DNA of 64,000 bases from contig NZ_RYEV01000009.1 in NCBI RefSeq assembly GCF_004138485.1, positions 186,001 through 250,000 of the forward strand. The letters run 5' to 3'. The notes beneath the pieces are model-generated. The model was not told the DNA's origin. It was given only the letters and a program-made list of their open reading frames with translations, and did no database searches. This document shows positions 17,749 to 26,709 of this stretch, in pieces; position 1 is the first letter of the stretch; each line of letters begins with the position of its first letter. The position numbers and the translations under genes were made by a program. Source of the stretch: Peristeroidobacter soli. GTDB lineage: Bacteria > Pseudomonadota > Gammaproteobacteria > Steroidobacterales > Steroidobacteraceae.

Positions 17749-20598
17749 ATGCGAATCTGCTCCAGGGGTGATCGGCTAGAACGGTCGACTTTTCAGCGAT
17801 TGCTCGGCGTATCCGGGCTCGCCGCCGCAGCGTTCAGTGGCGCCACATCCGCGCAGCAGGTCGATGCTGCCGCGGATGATGGCGTTACGGAAGTCATTGT
17901 CACCGCAACACGCGCCAATGTGGCTGGCTTCAGCGCACCGACGCCGACCACCGTCGTCAACGCGGAGGATCTCGAGCGCACTCAGGCGACCAACATTGCC
18001 GACGTGCTGATGACGATTCCCGCCTTCAAGCCCTCCGCCTCGCCGGCAGCAAACGGGGTCAAGACCCAACTCCCCGGAGCAAACCAGGCGGACCTGCGCA
18101 GCCTGGGCCCCAACCGCACTCTGGTGCTGGTGGACGGCATGCGCGTCGTGCCGCAAGCGCCCGCGAGCAATACCGGCACCCCCGTCGCACCGGACTTGAA
18201 TCAGATTCCTTCGCTCATGGTCGAGCGCGTCGATGTGGTCACGGGAGGCGCTTCCGCTCAATGGGGATCGGATGCGGTGGGCGGCGTCGTGAACGTCCTG
18301 CTGCGCAAGCGGTTCGACGGCGTGCAGGTCACCGCACAAGGCGGCATGACCGAGCGCGGCGATGGCGACAACTACCGCGTCGGCGCTATTGCGGGTCAGA
18401 GCTTCTTCGACGATCGCCTACATGTCGTCGCAGCGTTCGATCACACCCGCTCGGACCCAGTCGGCGATATCTACAGCCGCGATTGGGGACGCAAGGAGTA
18501 TCAGATCGTCACGAACTCCGCATCCGCCAGCAACGGACTGCCGGTCAATCTGATCGTTCCGGATGTGCACATCTACAGCTCGCCCGGAGCGCTCATCACC
18601 GGTCCGGCGAGCTTTCCGTTCCGAAACTATGAATTCCAGTCGAACGGCACGGTCACGCCCTTTCAAACAGGTTCGATCGTCAGCGGCACGTCCATGATCG
18701 GCGGCCAAGGCGCCTCGCAGGCCAAAGGTCTGTCCCTGTCGCCGGGCATCGAGCGGTTCGATCCCTACATCCGTGTTCAATATGACGTGAGCGACACGTT
18801 GAACATCTACGCAGTCGGCTCCTACTCCATGCTGCGAACCGAGCTCAATCCCCTCCCCGCACGCATCACGGGCGGCACGATCCGCGCGGACAACGCTTTT
18901 CTGAATCAGCTGTATCCACAGATCGCCGCGGCCATGGCGCCCAACGGCAGCTTCACGTTCAACCGCATCAGCTATGACCTGAACACGAATGGTGTCAACG
19001 GGCCGGCGATAGTCCACAACGATACGCCGCATTTCGCACTCGGAGCGGAAGGCAGCTTCGGCTCGATCTGGAGTTGGGATGGACACGTGGGCTGGGGCAG
19101 CAACCGGTACACGAATGAAACTTCCGGCAATGCCATTCGCCAGAGACTCGACTATGCGACCGACGCGGTTCTGAACAATGGTCAGATCGTCTGTCGCGCG
19201 CTGGTGCCTGGCAGCACCACGTACAATCCCACGGCTGCCGCAGGCTGCATGCCGATCAATCTCTTCGGCGAAGGCTCCCCCTCCGCCGAAGCAAAGGCCT
19301 ACGTCATGGGGACCGCCCGCTCCGAGGCGCGTTATGACCAGACGACGGCCGCATTCAACTTGCACGGTCAACCCTTCTCGAGCTGGGCAGGACCGATTGC
19401 CGTGGCGGCCGGCCTCGAATATCGGCATGAGAAAGAGCGCGTCACGGCGGATGCGATCAGCGCGGTCGGCGGTTTCCTCATCGCCAACGCCGCACCGTTC
19501 GAGGGTTCGTTCGACGTGAAGGAGGTATATCTCGAAACCGTGACACCGCTGCTGGACGATGCTCCATTCGCGAAGTCACTCGATCTCAACGCGGCCGTGC
19601 GCGTTGCCGACTACAGCACCGTCGACACGCAGACCACGTGGAAAGCGGGCCTGACTTACCAGCCGATCTCGGGATTGCGTTTTCGGGGCACCCGATCGCG
19701 CGACATCCGTGCCCCCGCGCTGTTCGAGCTCAACAGCCCGGGCTCGATTACGAACAACAGCGTGAGCGTGCGCAATCCCGGCACTGGCACGACTTACACC
19801 AGCAACATCCCGGTCAACATTACCGCCGGCAATGAGAACCTCGATCCCGAGCGGTCCGACACTTCCACGCTCGGGGTGGTCTTCGAGCCTGTGTCTCTTC
19901 CAGGATTCAGCGCGTCGATCGACTACTACGACATCGACGTGCAGGACGCGATCACATCGCTCAGTTCCACCGCCGCCGCCAGCCTTTGTAACGCGGGTGA
20001 CACGCTCTACTGTTCGGCTTTCACGTTCAGCCCCGCCGGTCCACCGACAGCACTGAATCTCGGCGTACAGAATCTGGCGAGCGTCCGCGTGAAAGGCGTG
20101 GATGTCGCGCTCTCGTACCGCTTCCCGCTGCCGTTCCTGCCAGGAAACGTCCAGACCAGCCTGACCGGCACCTACACGACCGATGTCCTGGTCGACACCG
20201 GTACCGGCGCGGCGGCCATCGACCGCTCGGGAGAGAACAGCGCGATCAACACTTACGCGACCCCGCGTGCGCGCATCAACGCATCGCTGGGTTATGCCCT
20301 GGGAGGATTCAGCACCACAGCGCAGCTCGCCTATGTGTCCTCGGGCAGGATCGACAACACCTTCAATACCTCACCCACGACCACCAGCAATCTGAATCAT
20401 GTGCCGGCGGTCACCTACTTGAACCTGTTCACCGACTATGACTTCAATGGCTCGGTGCAATTGTTTGCCTCGGTTCGCAATGCCTTCGACAAAGATCCGC
20501 CGCCGGTGCCGAGCGTTTCTTTGAACGTCGCCACGAACGGGCAGTACTACGACACGCTCGGACGTAGCTATCAACTGGGCATGCGAGTGAAATTCTGA
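17749..20598 (+). CDS. TonB-dependent outer-membrane receptor
   Basis: 949 residues. A signal region ends near ATSAQQ, a TonB-box-like VTEVIVTATR follows, then the plug domain (GFSAPTPTTVVNAEDL, RTLVLVDGMRVVP, VERVDVVTGGASAQWGSDAV) and a beta-barrel ending in the aromatic GMRVKF. It imports a large or scarce ligand across the outer membrane, probably the substrate of this island. The plug is related to those of the two receptors at 39.6 and 51.9 kb, but the barrel differs. A strong hairpin follows the stop. Confidence 0.93.
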   Translation: MRICSRGDRLERSTFQRLLGVSGLAAAAFSGATSAQQVDAAADDGVTEVIVTATRANVAGFSAPTPTTVVNAEDLERTQATNIADVLMTIPAFKPSASPAANGVKTQLPGANQADLRSLGPNRTLVLVDGMRVVPQAPASNTGTPVAPDLNQIPSLMVERVDVVTGGASAQWGSDAVGGVVNVLLRKRFDGVQVTAQGGMTERGDGDNYRVGAIAGQSFFDDRLHVVAAFDHTRSDPVGDIYSRDWGRKEYQIVTNSASASNGLPVNLIVPDVHIYSSPGALITGPASFPFRNYEFQSNGTVTPFQTGSIVSGTSMIGGQGASQAKGLSLSPGIERFDPYIRVQYDVSDTLNIYAVGSYSMLRTELNPLPARITGGTIRADNAFLNQLYPQIAAAMAPNGSFTFNRISYDLNTNGVNGPAIVHNDTPHFALGAEGSFGSIWSWDGHVGWGSNRYTNETSGNAIRQRLDYATDAVLNNGQIVCRALVPGSTTYNPTAAAGCMPINLFGEGSPSAEAKAYVMGTARSEARYDQTTAAFNLHGQPFSSWAGPIAVAAGLEYRHEKERVTADAISAVGGFLIANAAPFEGSFDVKEVYLETVTPLLDDAPFAKSLDLNAAVRVADYSTVDTQTTWKAGLTYQPISGLRFRGTRSRDIRAPALFELNSPGSITNNSVSVRNPGTGTTYTSNIPVNITAGNENLDPERSDTSTLGVVFEPVSLPGFSASIDYYDIDVQDAITSLSSTAAASLCNAGDTLYCSAFTFSPAGPPTALNLGVQNLASVRVKGVDVALSYRFPLPFLPGNVQTSLTGTYTTDVLVDTGTGAAAIDRSGENSAINTYATPRARINASLGYALGGFSTTAQLAYVSSGRIDNTFNTSPTTTSNLNHVPAVTYLNLFTDYDFNGSVQLFASVRNAFDKDPPPVPSVSLNVATNGQYYDTLGRSYQLGMRVKF

Positions 20599-20611
20599 GG
20601 CGATGCCGAAA

Positions 20612-20641
20612 GCGAGGCGTGGATGAAAATCCACGCTTCGC
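20612..20641. terminator. Bidirectional hairpin between convergent genes
   Basis: A 13-bp stem (one G-T pair) closed by a GAAA tetraloop, 20612-20624 with 20629-20641, in the 68-bp gap between the receptor stop and the enolase-superfamily stop. No T run, but position and stability suit a two-way terminator. Confidence 0.7.
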
Positions 20642-20666
20642 GATCGAGGGCGTTACGAACGTGCGC

Positions 20667-21836
20667 TCAGACGGACCAGGGCGCAAAATCTTCGGGCAGA
20701 AACTCCATTCCAAAGCCCGGCGCATCGGACACCACCAACTTGCCATCGCGCGGCACAGGCATTCCCGGGATGCGATTCGCATCCTGCAACGACACGCCGG
20801 GCGGCGAGCGCAGGACGTACTCGACGAGCGTGGATTCCGCCGTCGCCGCAGCGAAGTGCTGGCCGGCGGGCATGCCGCCCCCGCCATGAGGAATGGTGGC
20901 AATGCCGGCAGCCTCCGCGATCGTGTAGATCTTCATGACTTCCGACAGGCCGCCGGCCCAGCGAATATCGGGCTGAAGCACGTCCGCGCAGCGCCGTTCC
21001 ACCAGCTCGCGAAACGCGTGCCGGCCGTGATGATCCTCGCCAGTTGCGATCGGCAGCGTGGGCACCGCCTGTTTCAATCTCACCAACCCTTCCGTGTCGT
21101 AGGGCATGAGCGGCTCTTCCACCCAGCGCAATCGGTAGGGGCGCAAGCGCTCCATGACTCGAATGGCATATTCGACATTGAAGGACATGACCGGGTTGAG
21201 CATCAGATCGGCATCGGGACCGACCAGCTCACGCGCCTTCGCCACTTGTTCCTCGAGTCGATTGATGCCCTCGATGCCATCGTCATAGTGGGCGGAGTTG
21301 CGCATCTTGAAGGCTTTGAAACCCAGCTCGCGTGCCCATTCGAGATTGCCGGCCGTCACGTAGCAATCGAGCGTGCTCCGACAGGGGCCGCCCAGCAAAC
21401 GATAAACCGGTTGCGCCAATACTTTTCCTTTGAGGTCCCACAGTGCCAGATCGATTGCGCTACGCGCGAGCGATGCCACGCCGGTCGCGCCGAAACGTTG
21501 CGCCGAGCGCCACATCAGATCGTTGAGCAGCTCGATCGCGAAGCAGTCGCGCCCGACCAGCAGCGGCCCGAAGAACTTATCGACCAGCGGCGCGGCGTAG
21601 TCGCCCCAATGCGTATGCCCGAGGCCCCACTCCCCATTCTCCGCCGTCACCCGCACCCACATTTCGCCGCTGACTTCGCCCGGCGTCGTGGCCGGAGTCC
21701 GCCCGAACTCTGGGTACTTGTGAATAGGAAACGGCACGCCAACGACGCGTGCACCAGCACCCGGCGCATTGGGAAGCGGCGCCGGCAGAGTATGAGCGCG
21801 GATGAGCCGAAGCGTCTCGACGGATCGAATCTTCAT
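20667..21836 (-). CDS. Enolase-superfamily (mandelate racemase/rhamnonate-dehydratase-like) enzyme
   Basis: 389 residues with the MR-type capping and barrel domains. Catalytic candidates are Lys in GFKAFKMR, metal ligands Glu240 (WVEEP) and Glu267 (ATGED), and His317 (IPHGG). The first metal ligand, usually Asp in LMLD, appears as Asn214 (DLMLNPVMSF). Nearest in style to L-rhamnonate dehydratases, acting on sugar-acid-like hydroxy acids. Start at 21836, two bases after the stop of the upstream enolase gene; an ATG at 21845 is possible. Confidence 0.85.
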   Translation of the reverse strand: MKIRSVETLRLIRAHTLPAPLPNAPGAGARVVGVPFPIHKYPEFGRTPATTPGEVSGEMWVRVTAENGEWGLGHTHWGDYAAPLVDKFFGPLLVGRDCFAIELLNDLMWRSAQRFGATGVASLARSAIDLALWDLKGKVLAQPVYRLLGGPCRSTLDCYVTAGNLEWARELGFKAFKMRNSAHYDDGIEGINRLEEQVAKARELVGPDADLMLNPVMSFNVEYAIRVMERLRPYRLRWVEEPLMPYDTEGLVRLKQAVPTLPIATGEDHHGRHAFRELVERRCADVLQPDIRWAGGLSEVMKIYTIAEAAGIATIPHGGGGMPAGQHFAAATAESTLVEYVLRSPPGVSLQDANRIPGMPVPRDGKLVVSDAPGFGMEFLPEDFAPWSV

Positions 21837-21837
21837 C

Positions 21838-23049
21838 TCAAGCATCCGCCCGCTTGCCGGACGGTCCTTTGCTGCCGGGATGCGCGCGTGCCACTTCTTC
21901 ATCGATATCCGCGCCCCAACCGGGAGCATCGCTCAACACAAACTCGCCGTTCTCGACTCGGTTGGGCGCGGTCAACAAGTCCGTCCCCCAAGGCACCATG
22001 TCCGCTTCGTACTCCATGATGCGAAAATTGGGAATCGCCGCGCAGAAGTGTGCACTCATCAACGCACCCAGCGGCCCAGCGGAGCAATGCGCGGCGACGT
22101 TGACGTCATAGGTGTCGGCAAGATGCGCCATCTTGGTCGATTCGAGCACGCCATTCCATTGCGGATCGACGATGGCTACGTCCACCGCACCGGCGTCGAG
22201 GAACGGTCGGATGTTCTTTCGACCCAACTGCATTTCCAGAGAGCCGATGGGCGTGTGAGTGGAGTTGCGGATGCCAGCCAGCGCTTGCGGATCGGGCATG
22301 TCCATCTCGAGCCACATCAGATTGAAGCGTTCGACGGCGCGTGCGAGACGGCGGAACCCTTCCGGCTTGTAATTGAAATTCAGATCGACGAGCAAAGCCA
22401 CATCGTTGCCGGCACCCGCTCGCAGCGCGCTGAGCTGATCGACCAGCGCGGCGATGATTCGATCGTCGACATTCAACTCGGGATGGCCTCGCAAACTGCC
22501 GCGCCCGATGCCGGGACTGTAGGTCGTCGGTTTCGGACCATCGAATCGCAACAGGTTGGTCTTCAACGCACGATAGCCAGCAGCCGCCACCTCCTCGCCG
22601 CAGCGACGCAGATCATCCAGAGTGCGCACCGCGGGCTTGCCAATCACTTGCTCGAAGAGATTGGCGTAAGAGAGACGAAACAGTCCGCAATGCGACCAGT
22701 AAACAGGCACGCGTTCGCGAACGGCACCGCCCAACAGCCGATGCACCGGCACTCCAAGGCTCTTCGCGGCCACATCCAGACAGGCATTGAGAATCGCGCC
22801 GGCAGCGCGGGCCACCAGCCCCCCCGGGGCAGGACGCTGCAATGTATAAAGCAGCGCATCGATCTCGTTGAGATGCGTGGGATCTCGTCCCAGGACGCGC
22901 GCGGCCATCGACTGAATGACGGCCGGAATCGTGTCATGCCCGCTGAATTCCGCCCACCCGACCAGACCGCTGTCCGTCGACAGCTTCAGATAGGAGAAGA
23001 CGGCCCAGCCGCCATCGACGTGGATCGTTTCAAGCGCAGTGATCTTCAT
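21838..23049 (-). CDS. Enolase-superfamily (mandelate racemase-like) enzyme, second copy
   Basis: 403 residues. The metal site looks complete: LLVDLNFNY (Asp), MWLEMDMPD (Glu) and IGSLEMQL (Glu), with a Lys in ALKTN and a His in VAAHCSAGPLG. It differs clearly from its neighbour, so the two probably dehydrate or racemise different acids or isomers. Start ATG at 23049 has GGGAAGG just upstream. Lies 28 bp after the fumarase beta gene. Confidence 0.85.
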   Translation of the reverse strand: MKITALETIHVDGGWAVFSYLKLSTDSGLVGWAEFSGHDTIPAVIQSMAARVLGRDPTHLNEIDALLYTLQRPAPGGLVARAAGAILNACLDVAAKSLGVPVHRLLGGAVRERVPVYWSHCGLFRLSYANLFEQVIGKPAVRTLDDLRRCGEEVAAAGYRALKTNLLRFDGPKPTTYSPGIGRGSLRGHPELNVDDRIIAALVDQLSALRAGAGNDVALLVDLNFNYKPEGFRRLARAVERFNLMWLEMDMPDPQALAGIRNSTHTPIGSLEMQLGRKNIRPFLDAGAVDVAIVDPQWNGVLESTKMAHLADTYDVNVAAHCSAGPLGALMSAHFCAAIPNFRIMEYEADMVPWGTDLLTAPNRVENGEFVLSDAPGWGADIDEEVARAHPGSKGPSGKRADA

Positions 23050-23077
23050 GCCTTCCCCAAAACGCGTCGTGACGCTC

Positions 23078-23704
23078 TCAGCGGGCTCGTTCGTTGCGAC
23101 TCGCCGCAAGGTCCGCGAGGATCTGCGGCATGCGGCTCTCGGCCTGAGACTGCAAACTGTCATAGACACTGTTGCCGTGCGCATCGATCGCAACCGTGCC
23201 GGGGCCGAGATCCTCCACTCGCAACTTCACCAGCCGGTAGTGAAAGATGAAGTCCTGCCAGGCCACGGTCACGACTTCTCGAATGGCATTGGTGTACAGC
23301 GTGCAGGCGCCACCGGGAAACGACAAATAGACGCAGCCCTGCTCCTTCATCGCCTGCGCAGAAGCCGCGTCCAACCCGCCCTTGCCGCCCACCACACGCA
23401 ATCCCAAGGAGCGTATCAACCGGGGCATGTAGGGATTGAAGCGCGTGCTCGTGGTCGGATTCATGTAGCGCACATCGAAGGTGCCGTCGCTCTCACTGTT
23501 GTATCCGCCGAAGTGAAGCAGCACAGCGCCGTTGAGGTCGATCGGCAGCGCCGCGCCAGAATCCAGATGAGAGATGAGCCGCTCATGCGTCGGCAAGCCG
23601 GCGCAAAGGGTGATCTCGCCCTTCAGATAGACGAAATCGCCGACCGCCAGCGAACGAACATCTGGTTCGCTCAAGGGCGTCCGCAGGTGGTGAGTGGTAC
23701 TCAT
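23078..23704 (-). CDS. Class I fumarase/tartrate dehydratase, beta subunit
   Basis: 208 residues of the fumarase C-terminal domain: GDFVYLKGEITLCAGLPTHE, LLHFGGYN, NPTTSTRFNPYMPRLIR and GGKGGLD. The alpha subunit is encoded 9 bp upstream. Split alpha/beta enzymes include L(+)-tartrate dehydratase and two-subunit fumarases; with enolase-superfamily neighbours, dehydration of a hydroxy-diacid is likely. Confidence 0.9.
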   Translation of the reverse strand: MSTTHHLRTPLSEPDVRSLAVGDFVYLKGEITLCAGLPTHERLISHLDSGAALPIDLNGAVLLHFGGYNSESDGTFDVRYMNPTTSTRFNPYMPRLIRSLGLRVVGGKGGLDAASAQAMKEQGCVYLSFPGGACTLYTNAIREVVTVAWQDFIFHYRLVKLRVEDLGPGTVAIDAHGNSVYDSLQSQAESRMPQILADLAASRNERAR

Positions 23705-23713
23705 GGCAACAGC

Positions 23714-24583
23714 CTATTCCGAATACACCACTTCGCCGGAGTTGAAGATCCGCGCTCGCGCACGTCGATTGATCCAGCAATTGAAGCACACCGCGACCGG
23801 CGTGAACCCATGACCCGAAGCGTAGTTGATATGCACCGCCATCGCGGTCGTATCGCCGCCGGTGCCCATCGGACCGAAGCCGGTCGCATTCACCGCACGC
23901 AACAGGCGCTCTTCCATCCCTGCAACGATCGGCTCCGGATGCCGCTGGCCGAAGGGCCTGAGCACCGCCTCCTTGGCGATCTTCGCCGCGTAGTCGAACG
24001 TGCCGCCGATGCCGACGCCAACGACGACCGGCGGACAGTGCTGGGAGCCGGCGCGCAACACCACATCCAGGATGTACTTTTCAATGACATCCAGCGTGGG
24101 GAAGCTGAAAATTTCGAGCGCCGCCCAACGCCCCGAGCCGAGCGCCTTGGGCGAGCAAGTGATATCGACATAGTCGGCACCGTCGAGCAGATCGAATGTG
24201 ACGATCGGCATGTCCTTGCCGTGATAGCCGCGCTCGAGCGTCAGCGGATTCGTGACATGCTGAAGCAGCGGCGGCTGAATGGTACGCACCAGGTCAGCGA
24301 AGCCATCGACGATGGCGCGCTTGAAATCGCCCTCGAACTGCACGCGCGTGCCGACTTGCACGAAGTACACCGGCACACCCGCGTCCGAGCAGACAAAGTG
24401 ATGCTGGCGCTCGGCGGCCGCAGCGCTTTCCAACATCACTCGAATCGTCTTGCGAGCCGTATCGCTGCGCTCGGTCAGGCCCGCTCGCGCCAACGCCTGC
24501 TTGGTATCTTCTGGAATCTTCCTGAGCGAAGCGTCGTAAAGCTGCGCGGTGACGGCCTTCACCAGATCGTAAGTGACTGCCAT
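23714..24583 (-). CDS. Class I fumarase/tartrate dehydratase, alpha subunit ([4Fe-4S])
   Basis: 289 residues. Three cluster-ligand cysteines can be placed: Cys65 (FVCSDAG), Cys183 (QHCPPVVVGVGIGG) and Cys269 (FNCWINRRA), spaced as in TtdA-type subunits. Makes a heteromeric oxygen-sensitive hydro-lyase with the beta subunit. Followed and preceded closely by hydroxyacid genes on the same strand. Confidence 0.9.
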   Translation of the reverse strand: MAVTYDLVKAVTAQLYDASLRKIPEDTKQALARAGLTERSDTARKTIRVMLESAAAAERQHHFVCSDAGVPVYFVQVGTRVQFEGDFKRAIVDGFADLVRTIQPPLLQHVTNPLTLERGYHGKDMPIVTFDLLDGADYVDITCSPKALGSGRWAALEIFSFPTLDVIEKYILDVVLRAGSQHCPPVVVGVGIGGTFDYAAKIAKEAVLRPFGQRHPEPIVAGMEERLLRAVNATGFGPMGTGGDTTAMAVHINYASGHGFTPVAVCFNCWINRRARARIFNSGEVVYSE

Positions 24584-24592
24584 GACTACTCG

Positions 24593-25570
24593 CTAAGCAT
24601 AGATGTCGCGATTGACCACTGTAGACGGCCGTTCGCCATTCAGCACGGCGACGATGCTCCGTGCGGTCGAAATGGCCACACGCTCGATCGCTTCCCGCGT
24701 GAAGGTCGCCATGTGCGGCGTCACGATGATGCCAGGGACGCCGATCAAAGGGCTCTTACTGTTGGCGCCCTGCTCTTGCAGCACATCCACCGCCGCACCG
24801 GCCAACTGGCCGCTGCGAACGGCCGCGACGAGCGCCGGCTCGTCGACCAGGCCGCCGCGCGATGTGTTGATCAAGTAAGCGCCGCGTTTCATCCAGCCAA
24901 GCGTACGCTCGTTGATGAGATGGCGGGTATCCGGTGTGAGCGGGGCATGCAAAGAGACGAAGTCGGCAGTGCGGAGCGCGGTCTCGAGAGAAACGATCTC
25001 CACACCATGAGCGGCGGCGAACTCCCTATCGGGGTTGCGGCCCACCGCGAGCACTCGCATGTCGAAGCCGCGGGCGCGTCGTGCGACGCCTTTGCCAATT
25101 CTTCCGAGCCCCACGATCGCCAGCGTCTTGCTCCAGGTTTCGGTACCGGTCACGCGCTCCCACTTGCGCTGCTGGCAAGCCTGGGCAGCATCCAAGATGC
25201 CACGCGTGGCGGTCAGCAATAGCCCCAATGTGAAGTCGGCAACACTCTGGTCGTTGGTGCCCGCGGCAATCGTGATTGCGATTTTTCTTTCCGTGGCCGC
25301 CGCGGCATCCACCGTGTCATAGCCCACCGCCGGGCGCGCAATCACCTTGAGATTCTTCGCGGCCTCGATCAGACGGCGGGTCACGGGCTCCATCGTGAAG
25401 ACCAAGGCATCGACATCCCGACAGTGCTCGATCAACGCCTGCTCAGCCAGCATCGCGGGGGTGATCTTCAGATCGACCTCGCATCCTGCCGAACGCAAAA
25501 TCTCCAGCGCCGCCGGCGAGCCGGCGAGCGATTTAGCCGTGATCAGAACCTTACGGCGCGGCTGATTCAT
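24593..25570 (-). CDS. D-isomer-specific 2-hydroxyacid dehydrogenase
   Basis: 325 residues. LAIVGLGRIGKGVARRARGF is the NAD site, NTSRGGLVDEPAL carries the substrate-binding region and VTPHMATFTREA the catalytic His. Ten bp upstream of the fumarase alpha gene. A candidate operator relative lies 13-36 bp before its start, so it may open the dehydratase operon. Confidence 0.9.
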   Translation of the reverse strand: MNQPRRKVLITAKSLAGSPAALEILRSAGCEVDLKITPAMLAEQALIEHCRDVDALVFTMEPVTRRLIEAAKNLKVIARPAVGYDTVDAAAATERKIAITIAAGTNDQSVADFTLGLLLTATRGILDAAQACQQRKWERVTGTETWSKTLAIVGLGRIGKGVARRARGFDMRVLAVGRNPDREFAAAHGVEIVSLETALRTADFVSLHAPLTPDTRHLINERTLGWMKRGAYLINTSRGGLVDEPALVAAVRSGQLAGAAVDVLQEQGANSKSPLIGVPGIIVTPHMATFTREAIERVAISTARSIVAVLNGERPSTVVNRDIYA

Positions 25571-25582
25571 ACTGCCCCCTCA

Positions 25583-25606
25583 TAGCTAAAGGACAATAAC
25601 CTAGCC
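25583..25606. promoter_or_regulatory. Weak relative of the left-island motif
   Basis: On the minus strand the sequence reads GCTAGGTTATTGTC then TTTAGCTATG, 10 of 14 matches to GCTAGCTTTATGGC. Lies in the 48-bp gap between two 2-hydroxyacid dehydrogenase genes. Confidence 0.3.
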
Positions 25607-25618
25607 CAATGAATCCGG

Positions 25619-26560
25619 TCAACCAGCCCGGCGGCACAGCCAGGCACGAAGGCTCTCGACGCACTGACCATAGATATGGCGGTAGTTGGCTTGGCCGACA
25701 TAGCCGATATGCGGCGTGGCGAGCACATTATCCAAGCGGCGAAACGGATGCTCCGGCGGCAAGGGCTCTTGGTCGAAAACATCCAAGGCCGCGCCTGCGA
25801 TCCTGTGCTCCTGTAGCGCGGCGATGAGCGCCCGTTCGGAAACGATCGGTCCACGGGAGGTGTTAACGATAAACGCGCTCGGCTTCATGAGGCGCAATTC
25901 TCGGTCTGCGACCAGACCGCGGCTGCGGGCGCTCAGCACCATGTGGATGCTCAACACGTCGGCACGTCGAAAGAGCTCGTCCCTTTCCACCCACTCGACG
26001 TCGTAACCGGCAGCAGTTTCGCGCGTGAGATTTTCACTCCACGCAAGGACTCGCATGCCGAACGCCTGGCCGTATCGAGCCACCCGCGCACCGACCTTGC
26101 CCAGGCCGAGAATACCCAAAGTTTTTCCGGACAATTCCATCCCCAAGCCCACCTGCCAGCCGCCTGCGCGAACCTCATTGACCTGCGGCACGAGGTTGCG
26201 CGCGAACGCCAGGATCAGGGCCCACGTCAGCTCGGGTGTGGCGTGCGGTATTGTCTCGGTGCCCACGATGTCGACACCGGCTCGCTTCGCCGCCTCGTAA
26301 TCGATCGCGGCGTTGGTTTTGCCGGGACTCACGATCAGTCGCAAGTTCGGCAGCTGTTCGATCAGCGCGGCGTCGAGCCTGGTGCGCTCACGCATCAGTA
26401 CCAGCACCTCGAAAGGTCGGAGCCGCGCAACCAGCTCGCGGTGATCACGCGCCGGCTCGTGGAAGAACGTAACGACGGCCCCCGACCCAAGCGATGACCA
26501 GGGCGCGAGCCCTTCGGCAACCCTCTGGTAGTCATCGAGAACAGCCACGGACACGGACAT
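25619..26560 (-). CDS. D-isomer-specific 2-hydroxyacid dehydrogenase
   Basis: 313 residues, start ATG at 26560 behind GGAAGGAAG. ILGLGKVGARVARYGQAFGM is the NAD site, NTSRGPIVSERAL the Arg region and ATPHIGYVG the catalytic His. More like phosphoglycerate-dehydrogenase-type members than the other two in this island. Divergent from the GST gene at 26710 with several CTATA motifs between. Confidence 0.88.
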   Translation of the reverse strand: MSVSVAVLDDYQRVAEGLAPWSSLGSGAVVTFFHEPARDHRELVARLRPFEVLVLMRERTRLDAALIEQLPNLRLIVSPGKTNAAIDYEAAKRAGVDIVGTETIPHATPELTWALILAFARNLVPQVNEVRAGGWQVGLGMELSGKTLGILGLGKVGARVARYGQAFGMRVLAWSENLTRETAAGYDVEWVERDELFRRADVLSIHMVLSARSRGLVADRELRLMKPSAFIVNTSRGPIVSERALIAALQEHRIAGAALDVFDQEPLPPEHPFRRLDNVLATPHIGYVGQANYRHIYGQCVESLRAWLCRRAG

Positions 26561-26627
26561 ACGCGACTTCCTTCCGCCGAATGGCGTGGACCTGAAAACT
26601 CGGGGCATTCCGCGGCGCGGGCGCCCG

Positions 26628-26672
26628 GCTAGCATTATGACCTATAAAGACCATTCTCCTAGCCTATAGACC
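26628..26672. promoter_or_regulatory. Operator cluster in the divergent dehydrogenase/GST promoter
   Basis: Three motif relatives lie in 45 bases: GCTAGCATTATGAC (26628-26641), CCTATAAAGACC (26641-26652) and GCCTATAGACC (26662-26672). The first has 12 of 14 matches to the site at 6656. Divergent starts at 26560 and 26710. Confidence 0.45.
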
Positions 26673-26709
26673 ATGATAAGGTGACCGCACTCCGGGCTGG
26701 ACTCGCCGC

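Noticed and set aside
23039-25222. Long plus-strand open frame of 727 codons opposite the enolase and fumarase genes
   Set aside because: It is the antisense of four well-supported genes and reads as low-complexity His/Arg/Ala-rich sequence with no family resemblance; a GC-rich codon-usage shadow.
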